Shown here: positions 38,683 through 48,400 of the stretch, piece by piece | Position numbering within the stretch: the stretch's first letter is position 1 | How the letters are laid out: every line of letters starts with the position of its first letter | Source: Erwinia_E haradaeae_F | Lineage (GTDB): Bacteria > Pseudomonadota > Gammaproteobacteria > Enterobacterales > Enterobacteriaceae | Direction of reading: 5' to 3' | Length of the DNA stretch: 64,000 bases | NCBI RefSeq assembly: GCF_900698855.1 | Contig: NZ_LR217698.1 | Coordinates: forward strand, 62,001 to 126,000 | Notes under the pieces: model-generated | Databases searched by the model: none | What the model was told of the DNA's origin: nothing | The model's input: the letters and a program-made list of their open reading frames with translations, nothing else | Made by a program: the position numbers and the translations under genes

Positions 38683-39636
38683 GTGATTACTATGACTATT
38701 CTTATAGTGAAAGCTATATTAATTTTATTACTTGTTGTTGGGTCTAGTGCATGGATGAGCTTTCTAGAACGGCGTGTTCTTGCACTTTTTCAAAATCGCC
38801 ATGGACCAAATCGTGTTGGATGGGGTGGTTCATTGCAAATAGTTTCTGACATGATTAAAATCTTCTTTAAAGAAGATTGGATTCCTTCATTTAGTGATCG
38901 TTTTACTTTTGTTTTAGCTCCTATAATTGCTTTTACCTCTTTATTAATGGTCATGGCTACTGTACCGATCACTTCTACTTGGATGGTATCAGATTTAAAT
39001 ATTGGCTTGCTTTTCTTTTTAATGATGGCGGGTTTATCAGTTTATTCAATATTATTGGCTGGTTGCTCGAGTTGTAATAAGTATTCACTATTAGGTTCTA
39101 TGAGAGGTGCAGCTCAGACTTTAAGTTATGAGGTATTTTTAGGTTTATCGTTAATGGGGGTGGTAGCTCAGGCTGGGTCTTTTAATTTACTTCAAATTGT
39201 TAAAAGTCAGATTGACATTTGGAATATTATTCCACAATTTTTAGGTTTTTTAACCTTTTTTATTTCTGGTTTAGCTGTATGTCATCGTCATCCATTTGAT
39301 CAGCCAGAATCGGAACAAGAATTAGCTGATGGTTATCATATTGAATATTCTGGAATGAAATTTGGTCTTTTTTTTGTTGGCGAATATATTAGTATGATCT
39401 CCGTTTCTGCGATGATCGTTACTTTGTTTTTTGGTGGATGGAATGGGCCGTGGTTGTTACCAATTTTTTGGTTTGTGATAAAAATAGCTTTTTTTATTAT
39501 GATTTTTATTTTAATCCGTGCCGCATTACCGCGTCCACGATATGATCAAGTCATGTCGTTTGGTTGGAAAGTGTGTCTACCTTTAACACTCTTGAATCTT
39601 TTAGTCACTGCCTGGGTAATTTTATGTAAATTATAG
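38683..39636 (+). CDS. nuoH: NADH-quinone oxidoreductase subunit H (ancestral start lost to a stop codon)
   Basis: Membrane subunit forming the quinone chamber at the base of the peripheral arm, about eight helices. ERRVLALFQNRHGPNRVGWG and HRHPFDQPESEQELADGYH are conserved. In frame, from the ATG at 38662, the DNA reads M-R-W-L-T-R-stop and then continues; aligned codon by codon with E. coli NuoH (MSWISPEL...), the stop (38680-38682) replaces Glu7. Translation must now begin at GTG 38683 (ancestral codon 8) or ATG 38692 (codon 11), giving 317 or 314 residues against 325. The lost residues precede the first membrane helix, so function may survive. Confidence 0.95.
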   Translation: MITMTILIVKAILILLLVVGSSAWMSFLERRVLALFQNRHGPNRVGWGGSLQIVSDMIKIFFKEDWIPSFSDRFTFVLAPIIAFTSLLMVMATVPITSTWMVSDLNIGLLFFLMMAGLSVYSILLAGCSSCNKYSLLGSMRGAAQTLSYEVFLGLSLMGVVAQAGSFNLLQIVKSQIDIWNIIPQFLGFLTFFISGLAVCHRHPFDQPESEQELADGYHIEYSGMKFGLFFVGEYISMISVSAMIVTLFFGGWNGPWLLPIFWFVIKIAFFIMIFILIRAALPRPRYDQVMSFGWKVCLPLTLLNLLVTAWVILCKL

Positions 39637-39651
39637 GACAGGAGGATAGTA

Positions 39652-40194
39652 ATGAGAGTAAAGGATCTTGTGATGGGTTTTTTTACAATTCTTCGTAGTA
39701 TTTGGATGACTGGTATTCGTATGTTTTCGAAACGTGAAACGCTGATGTATCCAGATGAACCTGTTTATTTACCACCACGTTATCGTGGTCGGATTGTTTT
39801 AACACGCGATCCAGACGGAGAAGAACGCTGCGTAGCTTGTAATTTGTGTGCTGTAGTGTGTCCAGTAAGCTGTATTGCATTGCAAAAGTCCGATAAGACC
39901 AATGGTCGATGGTATCCAGAGTGGTTTCGTATTAATTTTTCTCGATGTATTTTTTGCGGTCTCTGTGAGGAGGCGTGTCCTACTCATGCTTTGCAGCTTA
40001 TTCCAGAGTTTGAGTTAGCTGAATTTAAGCGCCAGGATTTGGTTTATGAAAAAGAAAATTTGCTTATTTCTGGGCCAGGAAAATATTTAGAGTATAATTT
40101 TTATCGGATAACAGGTATGGCGGTTACTGGCAAAGATAAAGGTCGTGCTCAATCTGAATCCCAACCTATTTCCGTGAAAGATTTGTTACCTTGA
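39652..40194 (+). CDS. nuoI: NADH-quinone oxidoreductase subunit I (two 4Fe-4S clusters)
   Basis: Ferredoxin-like subunit bridging NuoG and NuoB. 180 residues, same as E. coli. Two complete CxxCxxCxxxCP sets are visible: CVACNLCAVVCPVSC near 60 and CIFCGLCEEACPTHA near 99, for clusters N6a and N6b. An AGGAGG precedes the start; 15 bases after nuoH. Confidence 0.97.
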   Translation: MRVKDLVMGFFTILRSIWMTGIRMFSKRETLMYPDEPVYLPPRYRGRIVLTRDPDGEERCVACNLCAVVCPVSCIALQKSDKTNGRWYPEWFRINFSRCIFCGLCEEACPTHALQLIPEFELAEFKRQDLVYEKENLLISGPGKYLEYNFYRITGMAVTGKDKGRAQSESQPISVKDLLP

Positions 40195-40206
40195 CGGGAG
40201 TCAAGT

Positions 40207-40758
40207 ATGGATTACTTATTTTATTTATGTGGTTTAGTAGCAGTTTTAGCAACTATTTTTGTGATTAAGGATCGAAATCCGATACATGCTTTATTATATC
40301 TTATAATTTCCTTTTTATCTGTATCTGGTGTATTTTTTTCACTAGGTGCTTATTTTGCTGGTGCGCTAGAAATTATAGTTTATGCCGGTGCGATTTTAGT
40401 TCTTTTTGTTTTTGTGATCATGATGCTGAATCTTGGACATACTAGAGAAAAACAGGTAATAGACTGGGGTCGACCAAGTCTATTTCTTGGTCCCGGTTTA
40501 TTTTCACTATTTTTATGTGGAATATTAATTTATGTTATTTCTTCAATAGGAGAAAATAGAATTATATGTTCCATCATTGATGGAAAACAGGTTGGAATAA
40601 AACTTTTTAGTTCCTACCTTGTAATTGTAGAGTTGGTTTCTATGTTATTGCTATCTGGGTTGATTGTCGCTTATCACATTGGAAGGGAATTAGATATAGA
40701 TACTGATACTGTTAGACGTGAATGTCTATTGTCTCTTGTTAAGCCTAATCAGGAGTAA
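40207..40758 (+). CDS. nuoJ: NADH-quinone oxidoreductase subunit J
   Basis: Membrane subunit with five helices and a pi-bulge helix important for proton coupling. 183 residues (E. coli 184). The conserved segment EIIVYAGAILVLFVFVIMML is near residue 55. It is spaced 12 bases from nuoI, with a GGGAG upstream of the ATG. Confidence 0.96.
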   Translation: MDYLFYLCGLVAVLATIFVIKDRNPIHALLYLIISFLSVSGVFFSLGAYFAGALEIIVYAGAILVLFVFVIMMLNLGHTREKQVIDWGRPSLFLGPGLFSLFLCGILIYVISSIGENRIICSIIDGKQVGIKLFSSYLVIVELVSMLLLSGLIVAYHIGRELDIDTDTVRRECLLSLVKPNQE

Positions 40759-40764
40759 TTACAG

Positions 40765-41067
40765 ATGGTGCATTTACATCATGGATTAATTTTAGCTAGT
40801 ATTTTGTTTTGTTTAGGTTTATTAGGTGTTATGTTACGTCGTAATCTACTTTTTATATTAATTTGTCTTGAAATTATGATGAATGCTGCTTCGTTAGCTT
40901 TTGTAGTAGCGGGTAGCTATTGGCAGCAGGTTGATGGTCAAATAATGTTTATTTTTGCAATTACCCTTGCTGCAACTGAAAGTAGTATTGGCTTAGCGCT
41001 TTTGTTACGATTATTTCGTTGCACTCAGAATATGAATATTGACACTCTTAGTGAGATGCGTGGATGA
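40765..41067 (+). CDS. nuoK: NADH-quinone oxidoreductase subunit K
   Basis: Three-helix membrane subunit of 100 residues, as in E. coli. The two buried glutamates needed for proton transfer are in place: Glu36 (LICLEIMMNA) and Glu72 (LAATESSIGLAL). Overlaps nuoL by four bases. Confidence 0.97.
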   Translation: MVHLHHGLILASILFCLGLLGVMLRRNLLFILICLEIMMNAASLAFVVAGSYWQQVDGQIMFIFAITLAATESSIGLALLLRLFRCTQNMNIDTLSEMRG

Positions 41068-42908
41068 ACTTTCTTTATTTAACTATTCTGTTTCCTCTAG
41101 TTGGTTTTTTATTACTAGCGTTTACTGGTAAACGATTCACGGAAAATTTAAATGCAATTACTGGTTTATCATTTGTAGGATTGTCAGCTATCACTACACT
41201 GTATATTGGTTTTGATTGTTTTCAGAAAGGTTATCCGATATTTCATCAGGTGTTATGGATTTGGATGCAAGTTAACAAATTCAAAATTGATGTTCAATTA
41301 ACTTTAGATGGTTTATCACTGACTTTATTATTGGTTGTAACTTGTATAGGTTTTTTGATTCACTTGTTTGCATCTTGGTATATGCGCGGGACAGAGGGTT
41401 ATTCGCGTTTTTTTGCTTATACCAATTTGTTTATGGCGAGCATGACTCTTCTTGTTTTAGCAGATAATTTATTATTAATGTATCTTGGGTGGGAGTGTGT
41501 TGGACTGTGTTCCTATTTATTAATCGGGTTTTATTATTCTAATTCCTCCTATGGTTTAGCAGCTATAAAAGCGTTTATCATGACTCGTATAGGTGATGTA
41601 TTTTTTGTCATAGCATTATGTATTTTATATTACGCGTTTGATACATTAAGTCTTCATGAAATAGTTTCATTGCTTTCAGGTCGCCATTTATCTCTTGATC
41701 AGTATAACATGCTATCATGGGCTGCGATTATGTTAACAGGTGCTGCAGTAGGTAAATCCGCTCAGTTACCTTTACAAACTTGGTTGAGTGACGCAATGGT
41801 TGGACCCACTCCGGTATCTGCGTTGATTCATTCTGCTACGATGGTTACTGCAGGGGTGTATTTGATTGCTCGCACTCATTCTTTTTTCCTTATTACTCCA
41901 GAGATATTAAATTTTATAGGTGGAGTAGGTGCGATTACGTTACTTTTAGCTGGTTTATCTGCTTTAGTCCAGGATAATATCAAGCGCATATTAGCTTATT
42001 CAACTATGAGTCAGATCGGATATATGTTTCTGTCGCTTGGAGTTCAAGCTTGGGAAGCAGCGATATTTCATTTAATGACCCATGCTTTTTTTAAAGCCTT
42101 GTTATTTCTTGCTACTGGCTCATTGATTCTTGGTTGTAAAAACGAGCAGAACATTTTCAAAATGGGTGGGTTACGCCATCGAATGCCTTTGGTTTATATT
42201 TGTTTTTTAGTTGGTGGCTCAGCGTTATCAGCTATACCAATTTTAACTTCAGGTTTTTTTAGCAAAGAGGAGATTCTGGCGGGAGCGCTTGCTCAAGGTG
42301 ATTTTAAATTAATGACTATTGGATTGATTGGAGCATTTATAACCTCACTTTATACATTTCGAATGATTTTTATAGTATTTCATGGTAAAGAAAAGATTAT
42401 ATATACTGAGAAAGGTAGAGGGATTGCGCATGATTTACCACTAATTATATTAATGCTTCTTTCAACATTTATTGGTTCTTGGCTTGTTCCTCCTCTTCAA
42501 GGAATTTTCCCAGAAGATAGCATCCTATCTAGTTCTGATAAGTTTAATTTAGAGATTTCTTCAGGTTTAGTGGTAATGTCAGGTGTTTTAATATCTTCTT
42601 TTCTTTGGCTCGGTCAACCTAATTTACTTCACATCATAGCTTATAGTAAATTTGGTCGTTTAATTTCTATTTGGTGGTTTTCTTCTTGGGGTTTTGATTG
42701 GTTGTATCGGCGAGTATTTGTTAAGAGTTATTTCTGGCTTACTCGATTAGTTTCAGGTGATCCGTTAAATACATTAATAAGTATGCCATTTTTTTTGTTG
42801 AGCTCAGGACAAAGGGGTTTGATTTTAAGTGCAAGTGGTTCGCTTTCGTGGTATCTGATGTCTATTATTATGGGGGCTACATTTCTCATAATTGTTCTAA
42901 TTTTATAG
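41064..42908 (+). CDS. nuoL: NADH-quinone oxidoreductase subunit L (antiporter-like)
   Basis: Distal proton-pumping subunit of complex I with about 16 helices and the long lateral helix. 614 residues (E. coli 613). The key Glu of TM5 is in YLGWECVGLCSYLL near 144 and the key Lys of TM7 in AVGKSAQLPLQTWL near 229; SALIHSATMVTAGVYL and FKALLFLATGS follow. The lateral helix occupies the last ~60 residues. Confidence 0.97.
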   Translation: MNFLYLTILFPLVGFLLLAFTGKRFTENLNAITGLSFVGLSAITTLYIGFDCFQKGYPIFHQVLWIWMQVNKFKIDVQLTLDGLSLTLLLVVTCIGFLIHLFASWYMRGTEGYSRFFAYTNLFMASMTLLVLADNLLLMYLGWECVGLCSYLLIGFYYSNSSYGLAAIKAFIMTRIGDVFFVIALCILYYAFDTLSLHEIVSLLSGRHLSLDQYNMLSWAAIMLTGAAVGKSAQLPLQTWLSDAMVGPTPVSALIHSATMVTAGVYLIARTHSFFLITPEILNFIGGVGAITLLLAGLSALVQDNIKRILAYSTMSQIGYMFLSLGVQAWEAAIFHLMTHAFFKALLFLATGSLILGCKNEQNIFKMGGLRHRMPLVYICFLVGGSALSAIPILTSGFFSKEEILAGALAQGDFKLMTIGLIGAFITSLYTFRMIFIVFHGKEKIIYTEKGRGIAHDLPLIILMLLSTFIGSWLVPPLQGIFPEDSILSSSDKFNLEISSGLVVMSGVLISSFLWLGQPNLLHIIAYSKFGRLISIWWFSSWGFDWLYRRVFVKSYFWLTRLVSGDPLNTLISMPFFLLSSGQRGLILSASGSLSWYLMSIIMGATFLIIVLIL

Positions 42909-43090
42909 TAACATAAGTTTTATTGTAGATTTAGATAGGATTTTTAGATTTTTTAGTTTCATTATATGACGTCTAGGATTTTCTAAAAAATGTTTATTAT
43001 AGAAGGTGTTGTTTATGTAGTTATACACAGACAATTCTATTGTAAATAGAAAGGTTTATTATTTAGAAAAATAATAGGAAAAACACTTTT

Positions 43091-44611
43091 ATGCTATTGC
43101 CTTGGCTTATTGCGCTACCTTTTTTTGGCGGTATTTTCTGCTGGTATTCCGAACAATTTGGAGAGAAGAAACCACGTTGGATTGCCTTAATGGTTATAGG
43201 TTTCATGTTAATATTGTCTATTTTATTATGGGTTCGTAGTGGTGATGGATTATTTCAGACTCCAGGGCATTCTCAGTGGCAATCTGAGTTTTCTACTCAG
43301 TGGATTCCTCGTTTTGGTATTGATTTTCATTTAGCTCTAGATGGCTTGTCATTAATTATGATCATCTTAACAAGTATTGTGGGAATGATGGCCACTTTGT
43401 GTTCATGGAATGAAATTAAGAAATCACATGGGTTTTTTCATTTTAATTTGTTGTGGATTTTATCTGGCGTAATTGGTGTATTTTTGTCTATTGATTTGTT
43501 TTTATTTTTAATGTTTTGGGAGATGATTTTGGTCCCTATGTATTTGATTATTATCATATGGGGTCATAAAGACACAGTTAGTAAGATAGGTGTTACGTCT
43601 GGAACTAAGTTTTTAATTTATACTCAGCTGAGCGGATTACTTATGTTGATTTCTATTTTAGGACTAGTTGTAACTCACTATCATGCAATAGGTGAATGGA
43701 CATTTAATTATGAACATTTATTAAATACTCCTATGTTATCTAGAGTTGAAAAGTTATTAATGATTGGTTTTTTTATTGCATTTTCTATAAAAATGCCAAT
43801 TGTGCCTTTACATGGTTGGTTGCCAGACACTCATTCTCAGACTCCAACAGGTGGTTCAGTTGATTTGGTAGGAATATTATTGAAAACCTCTGCTTATGGT
43901 TTGCTTCGTTTTGTATTACCACTATTTCCTCGTGCTTCGTCTGAATTTGCTCCTATTGCTATGTCTTTAGGAGTAGTCAGTATTTTTTACGGTGCTTTTT
44001 TAGCTTTTTCTCAAAATGATATGAAGCGCTGGCTTGCTTATTCTTCCATTTCTCATACGGGATTTTTATTAATAGCAATTTATGCTAATAGTTTTTTATC
44101 ATACCAAGGAGCAGTAATTCAGATGATTGCACATAGTCTATCTGCCTCAGCGTTATTTATTTTATGTGGGCAAATATATGAACGTTTGCATACTCGTGAT
44201 ATGCGTGAGATGGGTGGTTTATGGTCTCGTATAAAGTGGTTGCCAGGATTTTCTTTATTTTTTGTTATGGCTAATATTGGTATACCGGGCACAGGTAATT
44301 TTATTGGTGAATTTATGATTTTAGTTGGCAGCTTTCATTGTGCTCCTATGTTTAGTATTATTGCTACATTTAGTTTGGTATTTACTGCAGTATACTCTTT
44401 ATTTATGATGAAACGTATTTATTATGGAGAAGTGAAATCACAGACTCCGTTGTCGGGAATGTCATCAAGGGAATATCTAATGATTTTAACGCTCGTGGTA
44501 TTATCGTTATGTTTAGGTATTTATCCCCAACCGATATTAAATATCTCTTATTCTGGAATAATGAATATTCATAATTGGTTGACCTCTTCTATTTCAGTTA
44601 TAAGGTTGTAA
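43091..44611 (+). CDS. nuoM: NADH-quinone oxidoreductase subunit M (antiporter-like)
   Basis: Middle proton-pumping subunit, about 14 helices, 506 residues (E. coli 509). LMFWEMILVPMYLIIIIWG near 145 carries the TM5 Glu and SIKMPIVPLHGWLPDTH near 235 the TM7 Lys. A 182-base spacer separates it from nuoL; E. coli has a similar spacer here, so this is not a lost gene. Confidence 0.97.
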   Translation: MLLPWLIALPFFGGIFCWYSEQFGEKKPRWIALMVIGFMLILSILLWVRSGDGLFQTPGHSQWQSEFSTQWIPRFGIDFHLALDGLSLIMIILTSIVGMMATLCSWNEIKKSHGFFHFNLLWILSGVIGVFLSIDLFLFLMFWEMILVPMYLIIIIWGHKDTVSKIGVTSGTKFLIYTQLSGLLMLISILGLVVTHYHAIGEWTFNYEHLLNTPMLSRVEKLLMIGFFIAFSIKMPIVPLHGWLPDTHSQTPTGGSVDLVGILLKTSAYGLLRFVLPLFPRASSEFAPIAMSLGVVSIFYGAFLAFSQNDMKRWLAYSSISHTGFLLIAIYANSFLSYQGAVIQMIAHSLSASALFILCGQIYERLHTRDMREMGGLWSRIKWLPGFSLFFVMANIGIPGTGNFIGEFMILVGSFHCAPMFSIIATFSLVFTAVYSLFMMKRIYYGEVKSQTPLSGMSSREYLMILTLVVLSLCLGIYPQPILNISYSGIMNIHNWLTSSISVIRL

Positions 44612-44617
44612 GTTGCT

Positions 44618-46057
44618 ATGACAATCGTGACCCAACAATTGACAATGTTGCTTCCACTATTAATTCTCGGAATAGGAGTAGTAATAATTCTGCTAACTAT
44701 TTCATTAAAGAGGAATCACTTTATAACCTTGACGCTCGCAGTTAGTAGTCTGATTCTTTCTTTGTGCTCCTTGTATTTTATTACTTCTTCTAGAGAAGAA
44801 GAGATAATTCCATTTTTCCAGATAGATTATCATTCTATTTTTTATACTGTTTTAGTCATTTTAGCAAGTTTATCAACTTGTATTTTTTCTTATCGTTGGC
44901 TTGTTTTCTATCCGGGAAATCGGGAAGAATTTTATCTTTTAGTCTTACTATCAACACTTGGTGCTGTTGTTTTGACTTTTTCTAATCATCTTATTTCTTT
45001 GTTTATTGGTATTGAACTAATGTCATTACCATTATTTGGATTAGTAGGGTATACAATTCCAAATTTGCGTTCTTTAGAAGCGTCTCTTAAATACACAATA
45101 CTATCTGTTGCGGCATCCTCATTTTTACTTTTTGGTGTGGCATTAATATATTCGTATACAGGTAGTTTTAGTTTTAAAAACTTAGGAGCTGATGCAAATT
45201 GTAGTTTACTTGCTCAACCATTTCTTATGGTTGGATTTGGTTGTATGTTTGTTAGTTTTTGTTTTAAGCTTTCTTTAGCGCCATTTCATCTCTGGACTCC
45301 AGATGTTTACGAGGGTGCGCCTACTCCAGTTGTAAACTTTTTAGCAAGCGCTAGTAAAATTGCAATTTTTTGTGTTTTAATGCGTTTATTTATTTCTTCT
45401 CCGTTAATGCATATTCAAGTTATACGGATTGCATTTAGTATTCTTTCAGTAGCGTCAATATTGTGTGGTAATCTGATGGCAAGCAGACAGAGTAATATCA
45501 AGCGTTTATTGGGCTATTCATCTGTCTCTCATCTAGGATATTTATTGCTTCCTCTCATTGCATTAGAGTTCTCTCAGATTGCACAAGAGGCTGTACGTTT
45601 CTATTTCGTTGGATATCTCGTAAATAGTATAGGTCTTTTTGGTTTAATTAATGTAATATCTACTTCATCGGTGGATTCACATAATCCATTACTTGATGAT
45701 TTTCGTGGTTTATTTTGGCGAGATCCTTTACTTGCGGGAATCATGACTATAATGATGTTATCACTGGCAGGTATCCCGATGACTGCAGGGTTTATCGGCA
45801 AGTTCTATGTTATTGTTGTTTCTTTAGGTGCGCACTTGTGGTGGCTGATTAGTGCATTAATTCTAGGTAGTATTATTGGCGTTTATTCTTATTTTCGTGT
45901 AATCGTAAGTCTTTATATGGTTTCCTCTAATATCTTGAAACCATCTTGTTCTTCAACCAATTGGGTCTTTACTTCATCAGGAGTGGTTGTAATAGTGTCA
46001 ATTGTTTTAGTGTTACTGTATGGAGTGTACCCACAATCATTAATTCTTTTGGTATAA
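44618..46057 (+). CDS. nuoN: NADH-quinone oxidoreductase subunit N (antiporter-like)
   Basis: Proximal antiporter-like subunit and last gene of the operon. 479 residues (E. coli 485). LFIGIELMSLPLFGLVGY near 130 holds the conserved Glu and CFKLSLAPFHLWTPDVYEG near 215 the Lys. It begins six bases after nuoM. No clear terminator is seen after the stop. Confidence 0.97.
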   Translation: MTIVTQQLTMLLPLLILGIGVVIILLTISLKRNHFITLTLAVSSLILSLCSLYFITSSREEEIIPFFQIDYHSIFYTVLVILASLSTCIFSYRWLVFYPGNREEFYLLVLLSTLGAVVLTFSNHLISLFIGIELMSLPLFGLVGYTIPNLRSLEASLKYTILSVAASSFLLFGVALIYSYTGSFSFKNLGADANCSLLAQPFLMVGFGCMFVSFCFKLSLAPFHLWTPDVYEGAPTPVVNFLASASKIAIFCVLMRLFISSPLMHIQVIRIAFSILSVASILCGNLMASRQSNIKRLLGYSSVSHLGYLLLPLIALEFSQIAQEAVRFYFVGYLVNSIGLFGLINVISTSSVDSHNPLLDDFRGLFWRDPLLAGIMTIMMLSLAGIPMTAGFIGKFYVIVVSLGAHLWWLISALILGSIIGVYSYFRVIVSLYMVSSNILKPSCSSTNWVFTSSGVVVIVSIVLVLLYGVYPQSLILLV

Positions 46058-46664
46058 ATAAAGGTTTAGTTCTCATTCATAAAATCAATATTTTAGATTG
46101 AATAAGAAAGGTAGAGTTAGTTTCAAAATATTTAAATATTTTTTTTATTTTATTCTTACATTGAAGAAAAATATAAGAGTCTTGGTAATGGATTGTATTG
46201 TGATTTGGAGAGGTCTGTTGATTTCAGAAGAGAAGAAGATCTTAAAGTTTCTATAGTATACCAAGATGTATTAGGTATTATTTCTTGATAATAGACAAAT
46301 TTTTCTTTAACTAAATGAGGGTTTTGTGTTTAGTATTTTGATATCATTTTTGATTTTTTGTAGATTTATGTATATTTTACTCTAAAATCTATAGTAGAAT
46401 TAATTTGAAATCTCTTTTGATATTTATTAAATGTCACCTCTTTTTAAACATTTTTGAAATTTGAATGATATTTATACTCATGTGTTTCATAGGGGTATGG
46501 TTTTGTGTCAAACTAGATGTTTATATTAAAATAATAGATTATCATTTAGAAGAGTAATAAGTTACTGACTTGATAATTTTATGATTTGATATAAAGTTTC
46601 TTATAAAGATTCTAACATATAGTAATTAGAAAAGTTTTTGATGCGAATCAACATGGTTTAATTT
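46058..46664. other. nuoN-iscS gap where iscU would lie
   Basis: 607 AT-rich bases between convergent genes. In enterobacteria iscU, iscA, hscB, hscA and fdx follow iscS. I read the minus strand here in the frames next to the iscS stop and found no trace of IscU. Confidence 0.6.
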
Positions 46665-47801
46665 TTATTGCATGATTTGATGTATTAGATTAATAACGTA
46701 ATCAATTTCTTCTTTAGTAGAAAAACGGCCAAGAGAAAATCGTATGGATCTAAGTGCTATTTGATCGCTGACTCCGATTTCTTGCAAGACATATGATGGG
46801 ATTATCATTGAGGAGCGACATGCTGATCCAGTTGAAACAGCTAGATTTGATAGATTCATTATGAGCGTTTCTTGATTAGCATTTTCAAAACTAATATTAA
46901 GTATATGCCCCGAATCATGATCTAGTGATCCATTTCGAGTAATTGATTTAATATGCTGAATTCCTTGCCATAATTGATCACGTAATTTTCGGATGCGTTT
47001 CATATCATAAGACATTACATTTTTTGCAATGTAATAAGCTTCGCCCATTCCAACAATTTGATGTACTGGAAGTGTTCCGGATCGTATGCCTTTTTCTTGG
47101 CCGCCTCCGTGGATTTGTGTTGCAAGATGAACAGGTGGTTGATTGCGCACAAAGAGGGCACCAATGCCTTTTGGTCCATAAATTTTATGAGAAGAGAGCG
47201 ACATGAGATCAATTTTTAACTGGTTTAGTGTAATAGGTATTTTACCAGCACTTTGAGCCGCATCTACATGGAAGATAATTCCGTATTCATCGCATAAATT
47301 TCCTATAGAAGAAATATCCTGTATCACACCAATCTCATTATTGACGTGCATAATGGATATAAGTATGGTATCGTTACGTATCGCATTTTTTAACTTTTGA
47401 AGCATGATTCTTCCAGAATGATTGGGCCGGATATAGGTGACAGTAAACCCTTCATTTTCTAGCTGTTTACAGCTGTTGAGTACAGATTGATGTTCAATAG
47501 TAGAGGTAATAATGTGTCGACCTTTATTTTGGTAAGAGAAAGCCGCTCCTTTGAGCGCTAGATTATTAGATTCAGTAGCACCAGAAGTAAAAATAATTGT
47601 TTGTGAGTCTGCGCATAAAAGTGTTGCAATTTGGTGGCGACTAAAATCTACAGCTTCTTCTGCCTGCCATCCATAACGGTGTGATCGTGATGAAGGGTTA
47701 CCAAAGGTTCCATCTAAAGTAAGATAATGCATCATTTTTTTTGCCACGACTGGATCAACTGGTGTAGTAGATGAGTAATCTAGATAAATGGGTAATTTCA
47801 T
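46665..47801 (-). CDS. iscS: Cysteine desulfurase IscS lacking its IscU-binding tail
   Basis: A PLP enzyme that takes sulfur from cysteine for Fe-S clusters and tRNA thiolation. The active site is complete: His in TIEHQSVLN, HVDAAQSAGK, the PLP Lys in SSHKIYGPKG, and the persulfide Cys in STGSACRSS. The protein is 378 residues against 404 in E. coli and stops right after the helix IHQIMQ. The missing ~27 residues include the C-terminal segment reported to bind IscU. No iscU is nearby, while tusA is kept at 22735-22983. A role in tRNA thiolation rather than Isc cluster assembly is therefore inferred. A decayed iscR lies 133 bases upstream, as in the intact operon. Confidence 0.95.
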   Translation of the reverse strand: MKLPIYLDYSSTTPVDPVVAKKMMHYLTLDGTFGNPSSRSHRYGWQAEEAVDFSRHQIATLLCADSQTIIFTSGATESNNLALKGAAFSYQNKGRHIITSTIEHQSVLNSCKQLENEGFTVTYIRPNHSGRIMLQKLKNAIRNDTILISIMHVNNEIGVIQDISSIGNLCDEYGIIFHVDAAQSAGKIPITLNQLKIDLMSLSSHKIYGPKGIGALFVRNQPPVHLATQIHGGGQEKGIRSGTLPVHQIVGMGEAYYIAKNVMSYDMKRIRKLRDQLWQGIQHIKSITRNGSLDHDSGHILNISFENANQETLIMNLSNLAVSTGSACRSSMIIPSYVLQEIGVSDQIALRSIRFSLGRFSTKEEIDYVINLIHQIMQ

Positions 47802-47934
47802 TATTTAGCAGGCTCTATGATGGATTTTAGATTTTATTGATTGATACTATTATCATAGTCTCTATTTAGAATATACTATGAAAGAGATTGCTTATTGAGG
47901 ATATTTCAGTATTAAATCATAGAGAAAATTATAT

Positions 47935-48400
47935 TTAATTGCTACCCAATGATATTGGGTATGATACGTTTATCTTCCTAGAAGATGTGTTAAGAATATT
48001 TTGATTCTTCATTAGTTCAAATAGGGTGATGTTCTTGAAGTAGTCGTTAATATTGTTATTTATGTAACGCTATAATAGACGTGTTAAGCATAATGACTTA
48101 CTTTGACAGTTTTCTTTTTCTTGATACTTTATAGAATTTAATCTTACATCTAAATAAGCAATGATTTCTCCTACTGTGAGAATATCGGGTGATTGATTAA
48201 GTAAATATTTTTCATCAGAGCCGAGGACACTAGATATAAGTCCCTGTCTGCGTAGATATAAGAATAGTTGCTTGAAATATTATAGAGATATGTCTTCTCG
48301 TTTGGAAATATGTCTTAGGTATAACCAACTATTTATAAGCATGTAATGTGATATCCAGAAGGGCAGTCACAGAACAACGGTTTTTAGATGTGAGCCTAAC
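47935..48400 (-). pseudogene. iscR: Decayed iscR (Fe-S regulator of the isc/suf genes)
   Basis: Not an open frame, but the minus strand aligns with E. coli IscR (162 residues) almost end to end. From 48400 it reads V-RLTSKNRCSVTALLD, against MRLTSKGRYAVTAMLD. After a one-base insertion near 48319-48322 it continues LRHISKREDISL-stop-YFKQLF, then RRQGLISSV, YLLN, LTVGEII, NITLFELMKNQ. The ATG start is gone. Stops occur at 48329-48331, 48280-48282 and 48070-48072, the last two replacing Ser and Trp. Of the Fe-S ligands, Cys92 is Tyr and His107 is Arg; Cys98 and Cys104 remain. Gene order iscR-iscS is kept. Confidence 0.9.

Noticed and set aside
42909..43090. Spacer between nuoL and nuoM as a lost gene
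   Set aside because: E. coli has a spacer of similar size at the same place.
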